Below, piece after piece: positions 17,844 through 27,049 of a DNA stretch of 64,000 nucleotides (positions are counted from its first letter, which is position 1; every line of letters starts with the position of its first letter). The notes beneath the pieces are model-generated. The model worked only from the letters and a program-made list of their open reading frames with translations, searched no databases and was not told the DNA's origin. Source of the DNA: Roseateles aquatilis. Its GTDB lineage: Bacteria > Pseudomonadota > Gammaproteobacteria > Burkholderiales > Burkholderiaceae_C. The DNA lies in the NCBI RefSeq assembly GCF_002205645.1, contig NZ_NIOF01000008.1:1-64000 (forward strand), given 5' to 3'. Made by a program: the position numbers and the translations under genes.

Positions 17844-19340
17844 TCAGGGGTAGAAGAGCTCGACCGAGTAGCCGCTGATCTTCTGCGTGCCGCTATCGAA
17901 GACCAGTTGCAGCTGCTGGTCGGCACCCGCAGGCAGCGCGGCGCGCCCGGCCTGCATCTCCGTCGGTGACAGCATGCGGCGCACGACCAGCGCGCCCGCC
18001 GCATCCGTCAGGCTCAGGTCGACCCAGGGCTGCGCCACGTCCCAGTTGCTGCGGTTGCGCAGGCTGATGCTGAAGCGGTAGTGATTGCCGCCGCCCGCGG
18101 GATTGAGGCTGCTGCTCTCGACGCTCAAGGCCTCGATGTGCTGCCAGGGCTTGAGCTCCTGACCCAGGGCCTGCGCGACCGATGCCAGCGCGGGACGCGT
18201 GCCCGGATACTGCGCGGCGATCGCTTCGCGGCCATGCCACAGCAACTGGCTCATCAGGCCCAGTGCCAGCAGCGTCGCCGCGCCGACCAACGCGATGCGG
18301 ACGCCGGGACGATTCCAGCGCCGCGCCGACTCGGCCTGACGCATGAAGCTCGGTAGCGGGGCCTGTGAGTTCAGCGACGGGTCGAATCCCGCCGCGGACA
18401 GGGTACTCGTCCCCACGGCCGATCCCGCCGCCGCGGACGATGCGACGGCGGCCATCATTTCCGACTCGGCGGCGAGCGCCGCCATCGTGGTCTCCGCGGC
18501 GTGCGGCGACGGCGTCTTCGCGCGACGGAAGCGCTTGAACGGATTCCACGAGCGACGCGGCTTGCGGGTCTTCGCCGCGAGGTGCGATTCGATGAGCGCG
18601 TCCTCGTCGGTCGCCAGCATCGACGTCGTCGGCTCCATCGACGGGTCGTTCGCCTCCAGCTGCGCGGCCATCGCCGGGCTCAGCGCGAAGGTCACGTCCG
18701 GCCGGTCGTCGTCGACCATCGGCGGTGGCAGTTCGTCTTCCTCGAAGCGCATGCCCTTGGGTTCGGGCAGGTGTGAGCGCGGATCGGGCGCGGCCGGTGC
18801 GTCGAGGAAGGGCTCGCGCCGCTCCTCGTGGGCCTGGCCGTCGAGGTCCGATGCTTCGAAGCGCGCGCCGGCCTCGTCGTGGCGCGGATCGTCAGCGGTC
18901 GTCGGTGCCTCGTCGGCCATGCGACGCGGCGGAGCGAAGGGGTTCAAGCCGTTGTCGTCGGCGTGCCAGCCGTCACGCGCCTCGTGCGGGGGAGGGGGCT
19001 CCGGCGCGAAGGTCGGCGGCGGTGAAAACGACGGTGGCGAAAGCGGCGGTGGCGGCGCCGGTTCGTAGGCGGGCGCGGGCTGGCTCGGCTGGAACTGGCC
19101 TTGGTAGGACTGGTAGGGCGGCTCGGCCGACGGTGATCGGGCGATCGGCGCCGGCTCGGCCGGGGCGCTCAGCGGCGGCCAGGGCGGCGGGCTGTCTCGT
19201 TCGAGGTCGAATAGTTGCTCGCGTGCATCGAACACCTCGGCGCAGCGGCCGCAGCGGACCCAACCCTCGGAGACGCGCAACTGGTCCTGCACCACCCGGA
19301 AGATGGTGCCGCACGTGGTGCAGCGGGTCGCGAGATTCAT
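17844..19340 (-). CDS. Zinc-ribbon and DUF3426 membrane protein
   Basis: This 498-residue protein begins with an MJ0042-type zinc ribbon: Cys7, Cys10, Cys30 and Cys33 in RCTTCGTIF and VRCGRCAEVF. A long Pro-rich disordered stretch (about 50-330) follows, then one membrane helix (VRIALVGAATLLALGLMSQL, about 345-365) and a C-terminal DUF3426 domain outside it (FSISLRNRSNWDVAQPWVDL). Function is unknown. The family sits next to prmA in many betaproteobacteria, as here (280-bp gap). It converges on the H1-like gene. Confidence 0.85.
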   Translation of the reverse strand: MNLATRCTTCGTIFRVVQDQLRVSEGWVRCGRCAEVFDAREQLFDLERDSPPPWPPLSAPAEPAPIARSPSAEPPYQSYQGQFQPSQPAPAYEPAPPPPLSPPSFSPPPTFAPEPPPPHEARDGWHADDNGLNPFAPPRRMADEAPTTADDPRHDEAGARFEASDLDGQAHEERREPFLDAPAAPDPRSHLPEPKGMRFEEDELPPPMVDDDRPDVTFALSPAMAAQLEANDPSMEPTTSMLATDEDALIESHLAAKTRKPRRSWNPFKRFRRAKTPSPHAAETTMAALAAESEMMAAVASSAAAGSAVGTSTLSAAGFDPSLNSQAPLPSFMRQAESARRWNRPGVRIALVGAATLLALGLMSQLLWHGREAIAAQYPGTRPALASVAQALGQELKPWQHIEALSVESSSLNPAGGGNHYRFSISLRNRSNWDVAQPWVDLSLTDAAGALVVRRMLSPTEMQAGRAALPAGADQQLQLVFDSGTQKISGYSVELFYP

Positions 19341-19566
19341 GGGCGCGATGATGCCACGAAGCCAGGGTCAGTCCTTGCTGCGAACGTGCGGGGAATGACA
19401 CGCCGCCACCTCCTCGCGATGGCCCGCAAGGGCCTGTTCATCGGATCAAACCGGGGCGGCCCGATGGGGAGCGCATGAGGCACGCGAGGCGCGCCGGAGG
19501 GCTCGACGGGTCATCCGATCGGCGGCTCGACGATCAGGCGGAGAGGTCGGCCGATCGCTCGGACCG

Positions 19567-19602
19567 ATGGTCGAGCGAATGGCCGAGCAGATGGCCGAGC
19601 GA
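19567..19602. repeat. Three imperfect 12-bp repeats
   Basis: ATGGTCGAGCGA, ATGGCCGAGCAG and ATGGCCGAGCGA follow each other, ending 18 bp before the prmA stop. The surrounding gap 19341-19620 has no gene I can support but is rich in CGATCGG-like words. Confidence 0.6.
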
Positions 19603-19620
19603 ATGCTGTCGAGCCGATGC

Positions 19621-20544
19621 TCAGGCGTCACGCTGCGCGGTCATGAGGATCCATCCCTCCTCGCTGTCGGCGACTTCGAGCCGCACGTGCGGCGCATAGG
19701 CCGCCTTCAGCTCGTCGGCCTGGCGTTCGAGGATGCCCGCCAGCACCAGGTGCGCGCCCGGCGCCAGATGGCTGCACAGCAGCGGCGCCAGCAGCTTCAG
19801 CGGCGTGGCCAGGATGTTGGCCAGCACGACCGGGTACTCGCCCTGGGCGGCGTCGGGCAGAGCGGCGTTCAGCGTGACCTGGTTGTCCTTGGCGTTCTGC
19901 AGCGAGGCGGTCACCGCGGCCGGGTCGATGTCGACCGCATCGATGTTCGTCGCGCCGAACAGGCCGGTGGCGATCGCCAGGATGCCGGAGCCGCAGCCGT
20001 AATCCAGCACGCGTTGCCAGCCGGCAGCCTCGGCGCCGTGGCCGGCGATCCAGCGCAGGCACATGCGCGTGGTCGGGTGCGTGCCGGTGCCGAAGGCCAG
20101 GCCCGGGTCCAGTCGCATGACCTGCCTGGCCTGCGCGGGCGCCTCGTGCCAGGACGGCACGATCCAGAACTCCGGCGTGATCTCGACCGGCGCGAATTGC
20201 GATTGCGTCAGCCGCACCCAGTCCTGCTCGGCCACCGCCTGGATGGTCTGCACATGCACGTCGGCGGCCCAGTCCTGGGACAGCAGCAGCGTCGCGGCCT
20301 CGGTCGCCTCGGCTTCGGTCGCGAACAGCGCCTTGACCACCGAGCGCTCCCAGCCCGGCTTGGGCGCCGGCATGCCGGGTTCTCCGAACAGCGCGTGCTC
20401 GGCCGGCGTGTCAGCGTCGGCGTCCTCGACGGACACCGCCAGCGACTCGATCTCCATCAACGCGTCGCTGACGGTCTCGACGTCCACCTCGCGGCAGATC
20501 AGCACCAGTTCGTGCAGCAGGGTTTCGGGTCGGGGCTCGCTCAT
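19621..20544 (-). CDS. prmA: Ribosomal protein L11 methyltransferase
   Basis: PrmA trimethylates ribosomal protein L11 using S-adenosylmethionine. The 307-residue protein has an N-terminal substrate-binding domain and a Rossmann methyltransferase domain: MRLDPGLAFGTGTHPTT precedes motif I VLDYGCGSGILAIA, with DIDPAAV and VVLANILATPL (the NIL-type motif of the catalytic pocket). ATG 20544 is preceded by GGAG and is chosen over the longer frame. It follows accC on the minus strand, in the common accBC-prmA arrangement. Confidence 0.93.
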   Translation of the reverse strand: MSEPRPETLLHELVLICREVDVETVSDALMEIESLAVSVEDADADTPAEHALFGEPGMPAPKPGWERSVVKALFATEAEATEAATLLLSQDWAADVHVQTIQAVAEQDWVRLTQSQFAPVEITPEFWIVPSWHEAPAQARQVMRLDPGLAFGTGTHPTTRMCLRWIAGHGAEAAGWQRVLDYGCGSGILAIATGLFGATNIDAVDIDPAAVTASLQNAKDNQVTLNAALPDAAQGEYPVVLANILATPLKLLAPLLCSHLAPGAHLVLAGILERQADELKAAYAPHVRLEVADSEEGWILMTAQRDA

Positions 20545-20595
20545 GGGGACTCCAGGACTACGGGGTGCGGGGCCTCGGCCCCCGGAAATGGACAA

Positions 20596-20630
20596 CCCCC
20601 AAGGCGGACCCGGAGGTCCCCGCTTGAGGG
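20596..20630 (-). other. Imperfect GC-rich hairpin between accC and prmA
   Basis: The arm 20596-20610 (CCCCCAAGGCGGACC) is largely complementary to 20615-20630 around CGGA. There is no T-run, so it is more likely an mRNA structure between accC and prmA than a terminator. Confidence 0.4.
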
Positions 20631-20681
20631 CTGTGGATTGTCGCTCAGCGGCCGATCAGGGCCGTGGGCGCGCGGGGTCGA

Positions 20682-22031
20682 TCAGCGCTTGTGGGCGGCC
20701 ATCCATTGTTCGAGGTAATGGATGTCGGTGCCGCCTTCGATGAACTTCGCGTCGGCCATCAGCTCGCGGTGCAGCGGGATGTTGGTCTGGATGCCTTCGA
20801 TCACCGTTTCCGACAGCGCGATCCGCATGCGGGCCAGGGCCTGCTCGCGGGTGTCGCCGTGCACGATGATCTTGCCGATCATCGAGTCGTAGTTCGGCGG
20901 CACGAAGTAGTTGGTGTACGCATGCGAGTCCACGCGCACGCCGGGGCCGCCGGGCGGATGCCACATCGTGATGCGGCCGGGCGACGGGATGAACTTGACC
21001 GGATCTTCCGCGTTGATGCGGCACTCGATCGAGTGACCGCGCATCGTGATGTTGCGCTGGGTGAAGGGCAGCTTCTCGCCGGCGGCGATGCGGATCTGCA
21101 TCTGCACGATGTCGATGCCGGTCACCATCTCCGTCACCGGATGCTCCACCTGCACGCGGGTGTTCATTTCGATGAAGTAGAACTCGCCGTTCTCGTACAG
21201 GAACTCGAAGGTGCCCGCGCCGCGGTAGCCCATCTTCTTGCAGGCGGCCGAGCAACGATCGCCGACGCGCTCGATCAGGCGACGCGGGATGCCCGGCGCC
21301 GGCGCTTCCTCGATGATCTTCTGGTGGCGGCGCTGCATGGAGCAGTCGCGCTCGCCCAGCCAGACGGCGTTCTTCTGGCCGTCCGCCAGCACCTGGATCT
21401 CCACGTGGCGCGGATGCTCCAGGAACTTCTCCATGTAGACCTGTGGATTGCCGAACGCCGCGGCGGCTTCCGCCTTGGTCATCTGCACCGCGTTGACCAG
21501 GGCCGCCTCGGTGTGGACGACGCGCATGCCGCGACCGCCGCCGCCGCCGGCCGCCTTGATGATGACCGGGTAGCCGACCGCGCGCGCGATGCGCACGATC
21601 TCCTTCGGGTCGTCGGGCAGGGCGCCCTCGGAGCCGGGCACGCAGGGCACGCCGGCCTTGATCATGGCCTGCTTGGCCGAGACCTTGTCGCCCATCATCC
21701 GGATGTTGTCCGGGGTTGGGCCGATGAAGGTGAAGCCGCTGCGCTCGACGCGCTCGGCGAAGTCGGCGTTCTCGCTCAGGAAGCCGTAGCCGGGGTGGAT
21801 CGCCTCGGCATCGGTCACCTCGGCCGTGGCGATGATGGCCGGCATGCTCAGGTAGCTTTGCGCCGACGGCGCCGGGCCGATGCAGACGGCCTCGTCGGCC
21901 AGCTTGACGTACTTCGCGTCACGGTCCGCCTCGGAGTACACGACCACCGACTTCACGCCCAGCTCGCGACACGCGCGCTGGATGCGAAGGGCGATCTCCC
22001 CCCGATTGGCGATCAGAATCTTCTTGAACAT
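20682..22031 (-). CDS. accC: Acetyl-CoA carboxylase, biotin carboxylase subunit
   Basis: AccC carboxylates the biotin of AccB using ATP and bicarbonate, the first step of malonyl-CoA synthesis. The 449-residue protein is full length: [17 protein letters not shown] at the start, ATP-grasp glycine loop [35 protein letters not shown] and INAEDP. AAGGCGGG precedes ATG 22031. It lies 9 bp after accB, clearly one operon. Confidence 0.97.
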   Translation of the reverse strand: MFKKILIANRGEIALRIQRACRELGVKSVVVYSEADRDAKYVKLADEAVCIGPAPSAQSYLSMPAIIATAEVTDAEAIHPGYGFLSENADFAERVERSGFTFIGPTPDNIRMMGDKVSAKQAMIKAGVPCVPGSEGALPDDPKEIVRIARAVGYPVIIKAAGGGGGRGMRVVHTEAALVNAVQMTKAEAAAAFGNPQVYMEKFLEHPRHVEIQVLADGQKNAVWLGERDCSMQRRHQKIIEEAPAPGIPRRLIERVGDRCSAACKKMGYRGAGTFEFLYENGEFYFIEMNTRVQVEHPVTEMVTGIDIVQMQIRIAAGEKLPFTQRNITMRGHSIECRINAEDPVKFIPSPGRITMWHPPGGPGVRVDSHAYTNYFVPPNYDSMIGKIIVHGDTREQALARMRIALSETVIEGIQTNIPLHRELMADAKFIEGGTDIHYLEQWMAAHKR

Positions 22032-22040
22032 CGGCCCGCC

Positions 22041-22502
22041 TTATTCGATGACGATCAGCGACTGGCCGAATTCCACCGGCTGGCCGTTCTCGGCCAGGAT
22101 CTTGACGATCGTGCCCGACTTGTCGGCCTCGATCTCGTTCATGATCTTCATCGCTTCGATGATGCAGATCGCGTCGCCTTCCTTGACCTGCTGGCCGACT
22201 TCGGCGAACGGCTTGGCGTTCGGGCTGGACGCGCGGTAGAAGGTGCCGACCATCGGCGACTTGACGATGTGGCCGGTCTCGACGGCGGGCGCCGGGGCGG
22301 CGGCGGCGGGCGCCGCGGCGGGCTGCGCGACCGGCTGCGGTGCCGCCACCTGCGGCGCGGCCTGCATCACGGGCATGGCCACGACGGGCTGGCCATCGGA
22401 CTTGACGATGCGCACCTTGCCATCGGCTTCGGTGATTTCAAGTTCAGAAATGTTCGACTCGGACACGAGGTCGATCAGGGTCTTGAGCTTGCGCAAATCC
22501 AT
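22041..22502 (-). CDS. accB: Acetyl-CoA carboxylase, biotin carboxyl carrier protein
   Basis: AccB carries the biotin that swings between biotin carboxylase and carboxyltransferase. In the 153-residue protein an N-terminal helix region ([16 protein letters not shown]) is followed by an Ala/Pro linker and the biotinyl domain with EAMKIMNE; Lys119 is the biotinylation site. GGAGAA precedes ATG 22502. It lies between aroQ (67 bp upstream) and accC. Confidence 0.97.
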   Translation of the reverse strand: MDLRKLKTLIDLVSESNISELEITEADGKVRIVKSDGQPVVAMPVMQAAPQVAAPQPVAQPAAAPAAAAPAPAVETGHIVKSPMVGTFYRASSPNAKPFAEVGQQVKEGDAICIIEAMKIMNEIEADKSGTIVKILAENGQPVEFGQSLIVIE

Positions 22503-22569
22503 AGGGGTTCTCCAACGGGGATCGGTTGTGGTCGTCGACGAGGGTCTTCTGGCCGGGCGGCCGCAGCGC

Positions 22570-23010
22570 TCAGGACGAGGGGCGCTGGCTCAACGCGTAC
22601 TGCAGGGCCAGGTGGTAACCCACCGGGCCGAGGCCGCAGATCACGCCCACGGCAAGGTCCGACAGGTAGCTGTGATGCCGGAAGGACTCGCGTTTGTGGA
22701 TGTTGGACAGGTGCACCTCGACAAACGGCAGCGCCACCGCCGCCAGCGCATCGCGGATCGCGACGCTGGTGTGGGTGTAGGCGGCCGGATTGATGATGAT
22801 GAAGCGAGTTCCATCGCGACCCGCCGCCTGAATGCGGTCCACCAGCGCACCTTCATGGTTGCTCTGGTAGCTCTCCAGGACTACGCCGGCTTCCCGCGCC
22901 TTCTTGGACAGATCTTCATCGATCTGCGCCAAAGTCTGCGCGCCATAGATCCCAGGCTCCCGGGTGCCGAGCAGATTGAGATTGGGGCCGTGTAGTACCA
23001 GGACTTGCAT
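22570..23010 (-). CDS. aroQ: 3-dehydroquinate dehydratase, type II
   Basis: AroQ converts 3-dehydroquinate to 3-dehydroshikimate in the shikimate pathway. The 146-residue protein is the normal size, with [19 protein letters not shown] (N-terminal loop, catalytic Tyr), [30 protein letters not shown] and [12 protein letters not shown]. It heads the aroQ-accB-accC run. aroE, another shikimate gene, lies 2.2 kb upstream on the same strand. Confidence 0.96.
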   Translation of the reverse strand: MQVLVLHGPNLNLLGTREPGIYGAQTLAQIDEDLSKKAREAGVVLESYQSNHEGALVDRIQAAGRDGTRFIIINPAAYTHTSVAIRDALAAVALPFVEVHLSNIHKRESFRHHSYLSDLAVGVICGLGPVGYHLALQYALSQRPSS

Positions 23011-23050
23011 TCAGCGACCGGTCCTGCCAATTAGAGCGAAGACACTAGAA

Positions 23051-23078
23051 GCGTAAAAGGGTGGACTTTACGCCTTTT
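23051..23078 (-). promoter_or_regulatory. Overlapping inverted repeats upstream of aroQ
   Basis: GCGTAAA (23051-23057) pairs with TTTACGC (23067-23073), and AAAAGG (23055-23060) with CCTTTT (23073-23078), so two alternative stems share bases. On the minus strand a TTTACG...TCTAAT promoter with a 16-bp spacer can be drawn from here towards aroQ. It may be the end of the tlpA transcript or an operator. Confidence 0.35.
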
Positions 23079-23189
23079 GACTTCAGATCCCGACAGCATC
23101 CCAAAAAAGAAATGGCTTGACCAGCCCGGGACCGGAAGCTATGGCCGTCACCCCCACCAACTAGGGGTTGACCCTGATCAGGCGGGTGG

Positions 23190-23753
23190 TCAGCGCTTCA
23201 GGCCGCGCGCCATCTCGCGCAATTCCTCGAGGTGGGTCGCGCCCAGTTTCTTCCAGACCGGCTCGCCCGAGGCGTCGAAGGCGACGGTGAAGGGCAGGCC
23301 GCCCTTGGCGTTGCCGAGCGTTTTGGACAGGTCGGTGCCGGTCAGCCCAGCCAGGGCGACGGGGAACTTGAGCGGCAACTTGTCCAGGAACGCGCGCACC
23401 GGCGTTGGCGCATCGACCGCGAGCCCCAGGACTTGCCAACCTTGGGCGGCGAACTCGTCGTGGAACTGGTTGATCTCCGGCAGCTCCTTGACGCACGGGG
23501 CGCACCAGGTCGCCCAGAAATTGAGCAGCAGGGGCTTGCCGCGCAGGTGCGCGGCCGGCTGGTAGGTCGACTGGTCCAGCGTGTCGAAGCTGGCGTTCCA
23601 GAACGCCGCGGCCTGCGGCGACAGGGCGTCGACCGGGGTAGCCGCCGCGCCATCCCGGGAAGCCCCGTGGCCCTGGCGCAGGGCGACATACGCACCGGCG
23701 CCCGCGGCCGCCAGGCCGACCGCCGTCCATCCAAGTAGCGCGCGTCGTTGCAT
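23190..23753 (-). CDS. TlpA-type periplasmic thioredoxin
   Basis: This 187-residue thiol-disulfide reductase is anchored or exported by its N-terminal hydrophobic segment (LLGWTAVGLAAAGAGAYVAL). The thioredoxin fold carries the active site WATWCAPC and the cis-Pro region GGLPFTVAFD. Its usual role is supplying reducing power in the periplasm, for example to cytochrome c maturation. ATG 23753 shares one base with the stop of the upstream gene (TGATG), so they are coupled; a TTG one codon earlier is less likely. Confidence 0.85.
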   Translation of the reverse strand: MQRRALLGWTAVGLAAAGAGAYVALRQGHGASRDGAAATPVDALSPQAAAFWNASFDTLDQSTYQPAAHLRGKPLLLNFWATWCAPCVKELPEINQFHDEFAAQGWQVLGLAVDAPTPVRAFLDKLPLKFPVALAGLTGTDLSKTLGNAKGGLPFTVAFDASGEPVWKKLGATHLEELREMARGLKR

Positions 23754-24352
23754 CAATCGTCCTTTTTCGTCGTCATCAGGTGGCGCAGCGCCGCGAGGTC
23801 GCCACGTTCGGTCCGACCGCGCGCGTCCGGCTTCAGGGCGCCGCGCTGGTCGTCGTAGTCGAGGATGGTCAGCGCGATCGCGACGCGCTCGTTCAACGCG
23901 CGGCAGGGCGCGTCGATGATCAACTGGTCGACCGTCTGGCCGCGGCTGTTGCGCGCCTGGCCGACGTCGTAGTCGATCCCTTCATTCAGCAACGCGATCT
24001 CCGCGGATTTGCTGTCATCGCAGTACAGCTGCAGATGGATGTGGGACATCCGGGTGGCCGTGCCGCGCCAGACCGCGCCGCTCAGGTGGGGGCGGAACTC
24101 CGCCAGCCGCTCCATCCAGACCGCCGCCAGCTCGCGCAGCGCCAGCAGCTCGGCGGGTTGGGTATCGGCGCAGAAGATGTCCAGGTACTCGCGCACCTGG
24201 TCCTCCAGCTCGTCGTTGGTTGGCAGCGCGGTGCGGGGCGGCAGGCCCAGCACCTTCAGCGCGCGGGTCTTGGCGGGGCCGTACTCCAGGCCTTCCTCCA
24301 CCACCATGCGGGCGGCGGCAGCGGCGATCTCGGTCGTCAGTTCGGGTGTCAT
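23753..24352 (-). CDS. Conserved protein resembling a degenerate nucleotidyltransferase
   Basis: I do not recognise a named family for this 199-residue soluble protein. Its centre reads RGTATRMSHIHLQLYCDDS, which has the shape of the G(S)-xxRGTATxxSDIDL metal-binding signature of minimal nucleotidyltransferases, but His replaces both Asp residues of the DIDL unit. Catalysis would therefore be lost or altered. ATG 24352 was chosen: it has GAGAG upstream, and the longer frame is Arg/Pro-rich junk. It lies between mtgA and tlpA and is coupled to tlpA by a one-base overlap. Confidence 0.6.
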   Translation of the reverse strand: MTPELTTEIAAAAARMVVEEGLEYGPAKTRALKVLGLPPRTALPTNDELEDQVREYLDIFCADTQPAELLALRELAAVWMERLAEFRPHLSGAVWRGTATRMSHIHLQLYCDDSKSAEIALLNEGIDYDVGQARNSRGQTVDQLIIDAPCRALNERVAIALTILDYDDQRGALKPDARGRTERGDLAALRHLMTTKKDD

Positions 24353-24425
24353 GGCATTCTCTCGGCACACGGACGGGGGCCGGCGGCGCGCGATCGGGAA
24401 CTGACCAAGGGCACCGCGGTGCCGT

Positions 24426-25172
24426 TCAGGGGAGCTCGACCGCGCCCATCCGGGCCTCGATGGTGCCAGCACGGCCGATCACGTAGGGCGAACCTGGGCG
24501 TTTCTCGAACCTTTTCGGCGCCGGCAGCATCACCGCCAGCCGGGCGGCCTGACTGGGGGCGAGCCTGGAGGCGTCGACGCGGTAGTAGTGACGCGCCGCC
24601 GCCTGGGCGCCGAAGACGCCTTCGCCCCACTCGACATTGTTCAGGTAGATCTCCAGGATGCGCTGCTTGCCGAGCAGCGCCTCCAGCATGAAGGTCAGGA
24701 TGAACTCCTGACCCTTGCGCACCAGCGTGCGTTCGGAGCTGAGGAACAGGTTCTTCGCGAGCTGCTGCGTGATCGTCGATCCGCCGACCACCTTGGGCAC
24801 CGGCGGCGGCTTGCTCGGGGCGACTTGCGCCAGACGCGCGGCACGCTTGTCGGCTTGCGCCTGCGCCCGCTGGTTCTTGTCCCACGCCTTTTCGAGCGCG
24901 TCCCAGTCGACCCCGCCGTGTTCGTTGAAGCCGGCGTCCTCGCTGGCGATCACGGCACGCTTGAGGTGCTTGCTGATCTGGTCGTCGTCGACCCATTGCT
25001 GGGACCAGAGGATCTGGCCCTTCTCGCGGGCGAGCCGCAAGGCCTCGGAGCGTTGGAAGGTGGTCGACTGCGGTGCCACCACCGCCATCAGCGCGATGCG
25101 CGCGGCGAAGAAGATCTGCAGGCAGACGATGCTGGCCGCCAGCATCGCGAGCAGACGCAGGGCCTGCCTCAT
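24426..25172 (-). CDS. mtgA: Monofunctional peptidoglycan glycosyltransferase
   Basis: MtgA polymerises glycan strands from lipid II at the inner membrane without a transpeptidase domain. In the 248-residue protein one N-terminal anchor (LLAMLAASIVCLQIFFAARI) is followed by the GT51 motifs EDAGFNEHGGVDW (catalytic Glu), GGSTITQQLAKNLFL, RKGQEFILTFMLE and KQRILEIYLNNVEWG. It is full length. The start overlaps the aroE stop by ATGA, the usual aroE-mtgA pairing. Confidence 0.94.
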   Translation of the reverse strand: MRQALRLLAMLAASIVCLQIFFAARIALMAVVAPQSTTFQRSEALRLAREKGQILWSQQWVDDDQISKHLKRAVIASEDAGFNEHGGVDWDALEKAWDKNQRAQAQADKRAARLAQVAPSKPPPVPKVVGGSTITQQLAKNLFLSSERTLVRKGQEFILTFMLEALLGKQRILEIYLNNVEWGEGVFGAQAAARHYYRVDASRLAPSQAARLAVMLPAPKRFEKRPGSPYVIGRAGTIEARMGAVELP

Positions 25173-26104
25173 GCGGCCTCCAGCTGGCGACGCAAGTCGG
25201 CCAGCACGGCCGCGCTGTCCGGGCGCACGCCGCGCCAGAGCAGGAAGGCCTCGGCCGCCTGCTCGACCAGCATGCCCAGGCCGTCGCGCAGCGCGCCGTT
25301 CGGGCCGGCCTGGGCGCCGGCCCAGTTCAGGAAGGTCGCAGCGGCAGGGCCATACATCATGTCGATCGCGAGCCCGCCACGCGACAGGACCGTCGCGCCG
25401 GCATCGGGCAACGGGACGCCGGCCCCGCCCAGCGAGGCGCTCGTGCCGTTGATCACCACGTCATGCAGGCCGTCCGGCGTGGGCGTGTCCAGTGCGCCGG
25501 CGCCAAGCCGCACGCCGTGATCGTCGGCCCAGCCGCGGTGACTCTCGACCAGCGCGAGCGCCTTGTCCGGACTGCGGTTGACGACGTGGATCGCCGCCGG
25601 TCGCGCGCCGATCAGGCTGCCGAGCACGCCGGCCGAGGCCCCGCCCGCGCCGATCAGCAGCACGCGCAAGCCGCGCAGAGGCCGGGCGGCGTTGCGCTCG
25701 ATGTCGGCCACGAGGCCGGCGCCGTCGGTGTTGTCGCCCAGCCAGTCTTCCGCGTCGAAGCGCAGCGTGTTGACCGCGCCGGCCAGTTGCGCCCGCGGCG
25801 TGCGGCGCGTGGCAAGCCGGAAGGCATCGAACTTGAACGGGACGGTGACGTTGCAGCCCCGGGCGCCGCCGGCCGCGAAGGCGCGGATCTCGGCGTCGAA
25901 GCCGTCGAGCGGGCACAGCAGCCGCTCATAGACCAGCGACTGGCCGGTCTGCGTGGCGAAGGCGGCGTGGATCTGCGGCGAGCGGCTGTGCGCCACCGGG
26001 TTGCCGGCCACCGCATAGCGGTCGATGCCGGAGTCGATGCGGCTGGCTTGATCGGACCCGGCCGGAACGGGGGGCGTTGAAACGGGGAAGGGGGCTGCGC
26101 TCAT
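25169..26104 (-). CDS. aroE: Shikimate dehydrogenase
   Basis: AroE reduces 3-dehydroshikimate to shikimate with NADPH. The 311-residue protein has the substrate motif NPVAHSRSPQIHAAFA, VTVPFKFDAF with the catalytic Lys, DNTDGAG, the nucleotide loop GAGGASAGVLGSL, and NRSPDKA. It is slightly long because of a Ser/Pro-rich N-terminus. Starts at ATG 26110 or GTG 26116 are also possible; 26104 has AGGTG at the best distance. It overlaps mtgA by 4 bp. Confidence 0.93.
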   Translation of the reverse strand: MSAAPFPVSTPPVPAGSDQASRIDSGIDRYAVAGNPVAHSRSPQIHAAFATQTGQSLVYERLLCPLDGFDAEIRAFAAGGARGCNVTVPFKFDAFRLATRRTPRAQLAGAVNTLRFDAEDWLGDNTDGAGLVADIERNAARPLRGLRVLLIGAGGASAGVLGSLIGARPAAIHVVNRSPDKALALVESHRGWADDHGVRLGAGALDTPTPDGLHDVVINGTSASLGGAGVPLPDAGATVLSRGGLAIDMMYGPAAATFLNWAGAQAGPNGALRDGLGMLVEQAAEAFLLWRGVRPDSAAVLADLRRQLEAA

Positions 26105-26181
26105 GCTCATCTGCACCTATATGAAGAGCCGCGAACGGAGGGGACGTTGAACCGGATGGCGGACGAGGTCGACCGCCGCCC

Positions 26182-27039
26182 TCAGGACGGCTGGCCGCTG
26201 AGTGTTGTCTCCAGGTTTTCGTCGCGGGTGAAGCGGAACCGGGAGGTGATGACCAGCAGTTCCGCGCCCTGGCGCATCTGCGCGGTGAACGTGCCGAAGG
26301 GCGCGCTCGCCCGCACGATCGCGATCGCGCGGCGGTCCAGCACCGCGTTGCCGGAGCTCTGCACGATGTCGGTCTCGACGACGCGACCGCGGTAGTCCAC
26401 GTGGATGTTCATCGTCAGCTCGCCGTAGAGCTTGCGGCCCTGGTAGGTCGGGAAGTCGCGGGTGCCGCGGGTCTCGATGCGGCGGCGGAGCTGGTCGTAG
26501 TACTGCGCGTAGACGACCTCGCGGGTGGCGGGGCTGACGTAGCGCTTGCGCGGACGGGCGTTCTCGTCGTTGACGCGTTTCTCGATCTCGGCCAGCAGCT
26601 GGACGAGCTGGCGGCGGCGCTCGGCCTGCTCGCGCGCCTCGGGCGTGCCCTTGTCGCGTTGCGGGTCGGGCGGCGGCAGCAGGGCGAGCTCGCGCCGCAC
26701 CTGCGTCAGCAACTGTTCCTGCGCCTGCTGCAGCTGCTGGATCTGGCTGTGCTGGACCTCGGTGCTGTCGCCGGTCTCCAGCTTGGGGGAGGGCGGCAGC
26801 GGCGACGTCGCGCGCATGTCCGCTGTCGTTTCCCCGCCGCCCGCCAGGTTGGCCTGCGCCAGCACCTGCGCCTTGGTCGGCGCCTCCTGTCCGCGCGCGT
26901 TGACCAGCACCACCTCCAGCGGCGTGTCCTGGAACAGCCGGTCGAACTGGTCGGGGGCGACGATCTTCAGCGTGCCCAAACCCACGTGCAGGCCGACCGA
27001 AGCGATCAGCGCGTAGTGCAGCGGACTGAGCTTGGGCAT
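26182..27039 (-). CDS. TonB-family energy transducer-like protein
   Basis: This 285-residue protein has an N-terminal membrane helix (LHYALIASVGLHVGLGTLKI), a Gln-rich coiled middle region (HSQIQQLQQAQEQLLTQV), and a C-terminal TonB-like domain (YGELTMNIHVDYRGRVVETDI, AIVRASAPFGTFTAQM). TonB proteins pass proton-motive energy to outer-membrane receptors. No exbB, exbD or receptor gene lies beside it, and the proline-rich spacer of classical TonB is weak, so the role is uncertain. ATG 27039 lies 10 bp after the ribonuclease stop, so the two are probably co-transcribed. Confidence 0.8.
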   Translation of the reverse strand: MPKLSPLHYALIASVGLHVGLGTLKIVAPDQFDRLFQDTPLEVVLVNARGQEAPTKAQVLAQANLAGGGETTADMRATSPLPPSPKLETGDSTEVQHSQIQQLQQAQEQLLTQVRRELALLPPPDPQRDKGTPEAREQAERRRQLVQLLAEIEKRVNDENARPRKRYVSPATREVVYAQYYDQLRRRIETRGTRDFPTYQGRKLYGELTMNIHVDYRGRVVETDIVQSSGNAVLDRRAIAIVRASAPFGTFTAQMRQGAELLVITSRFRFTRDENLETTLSGQPS

Positions 27040-27049
27040 CTCGACGCGG

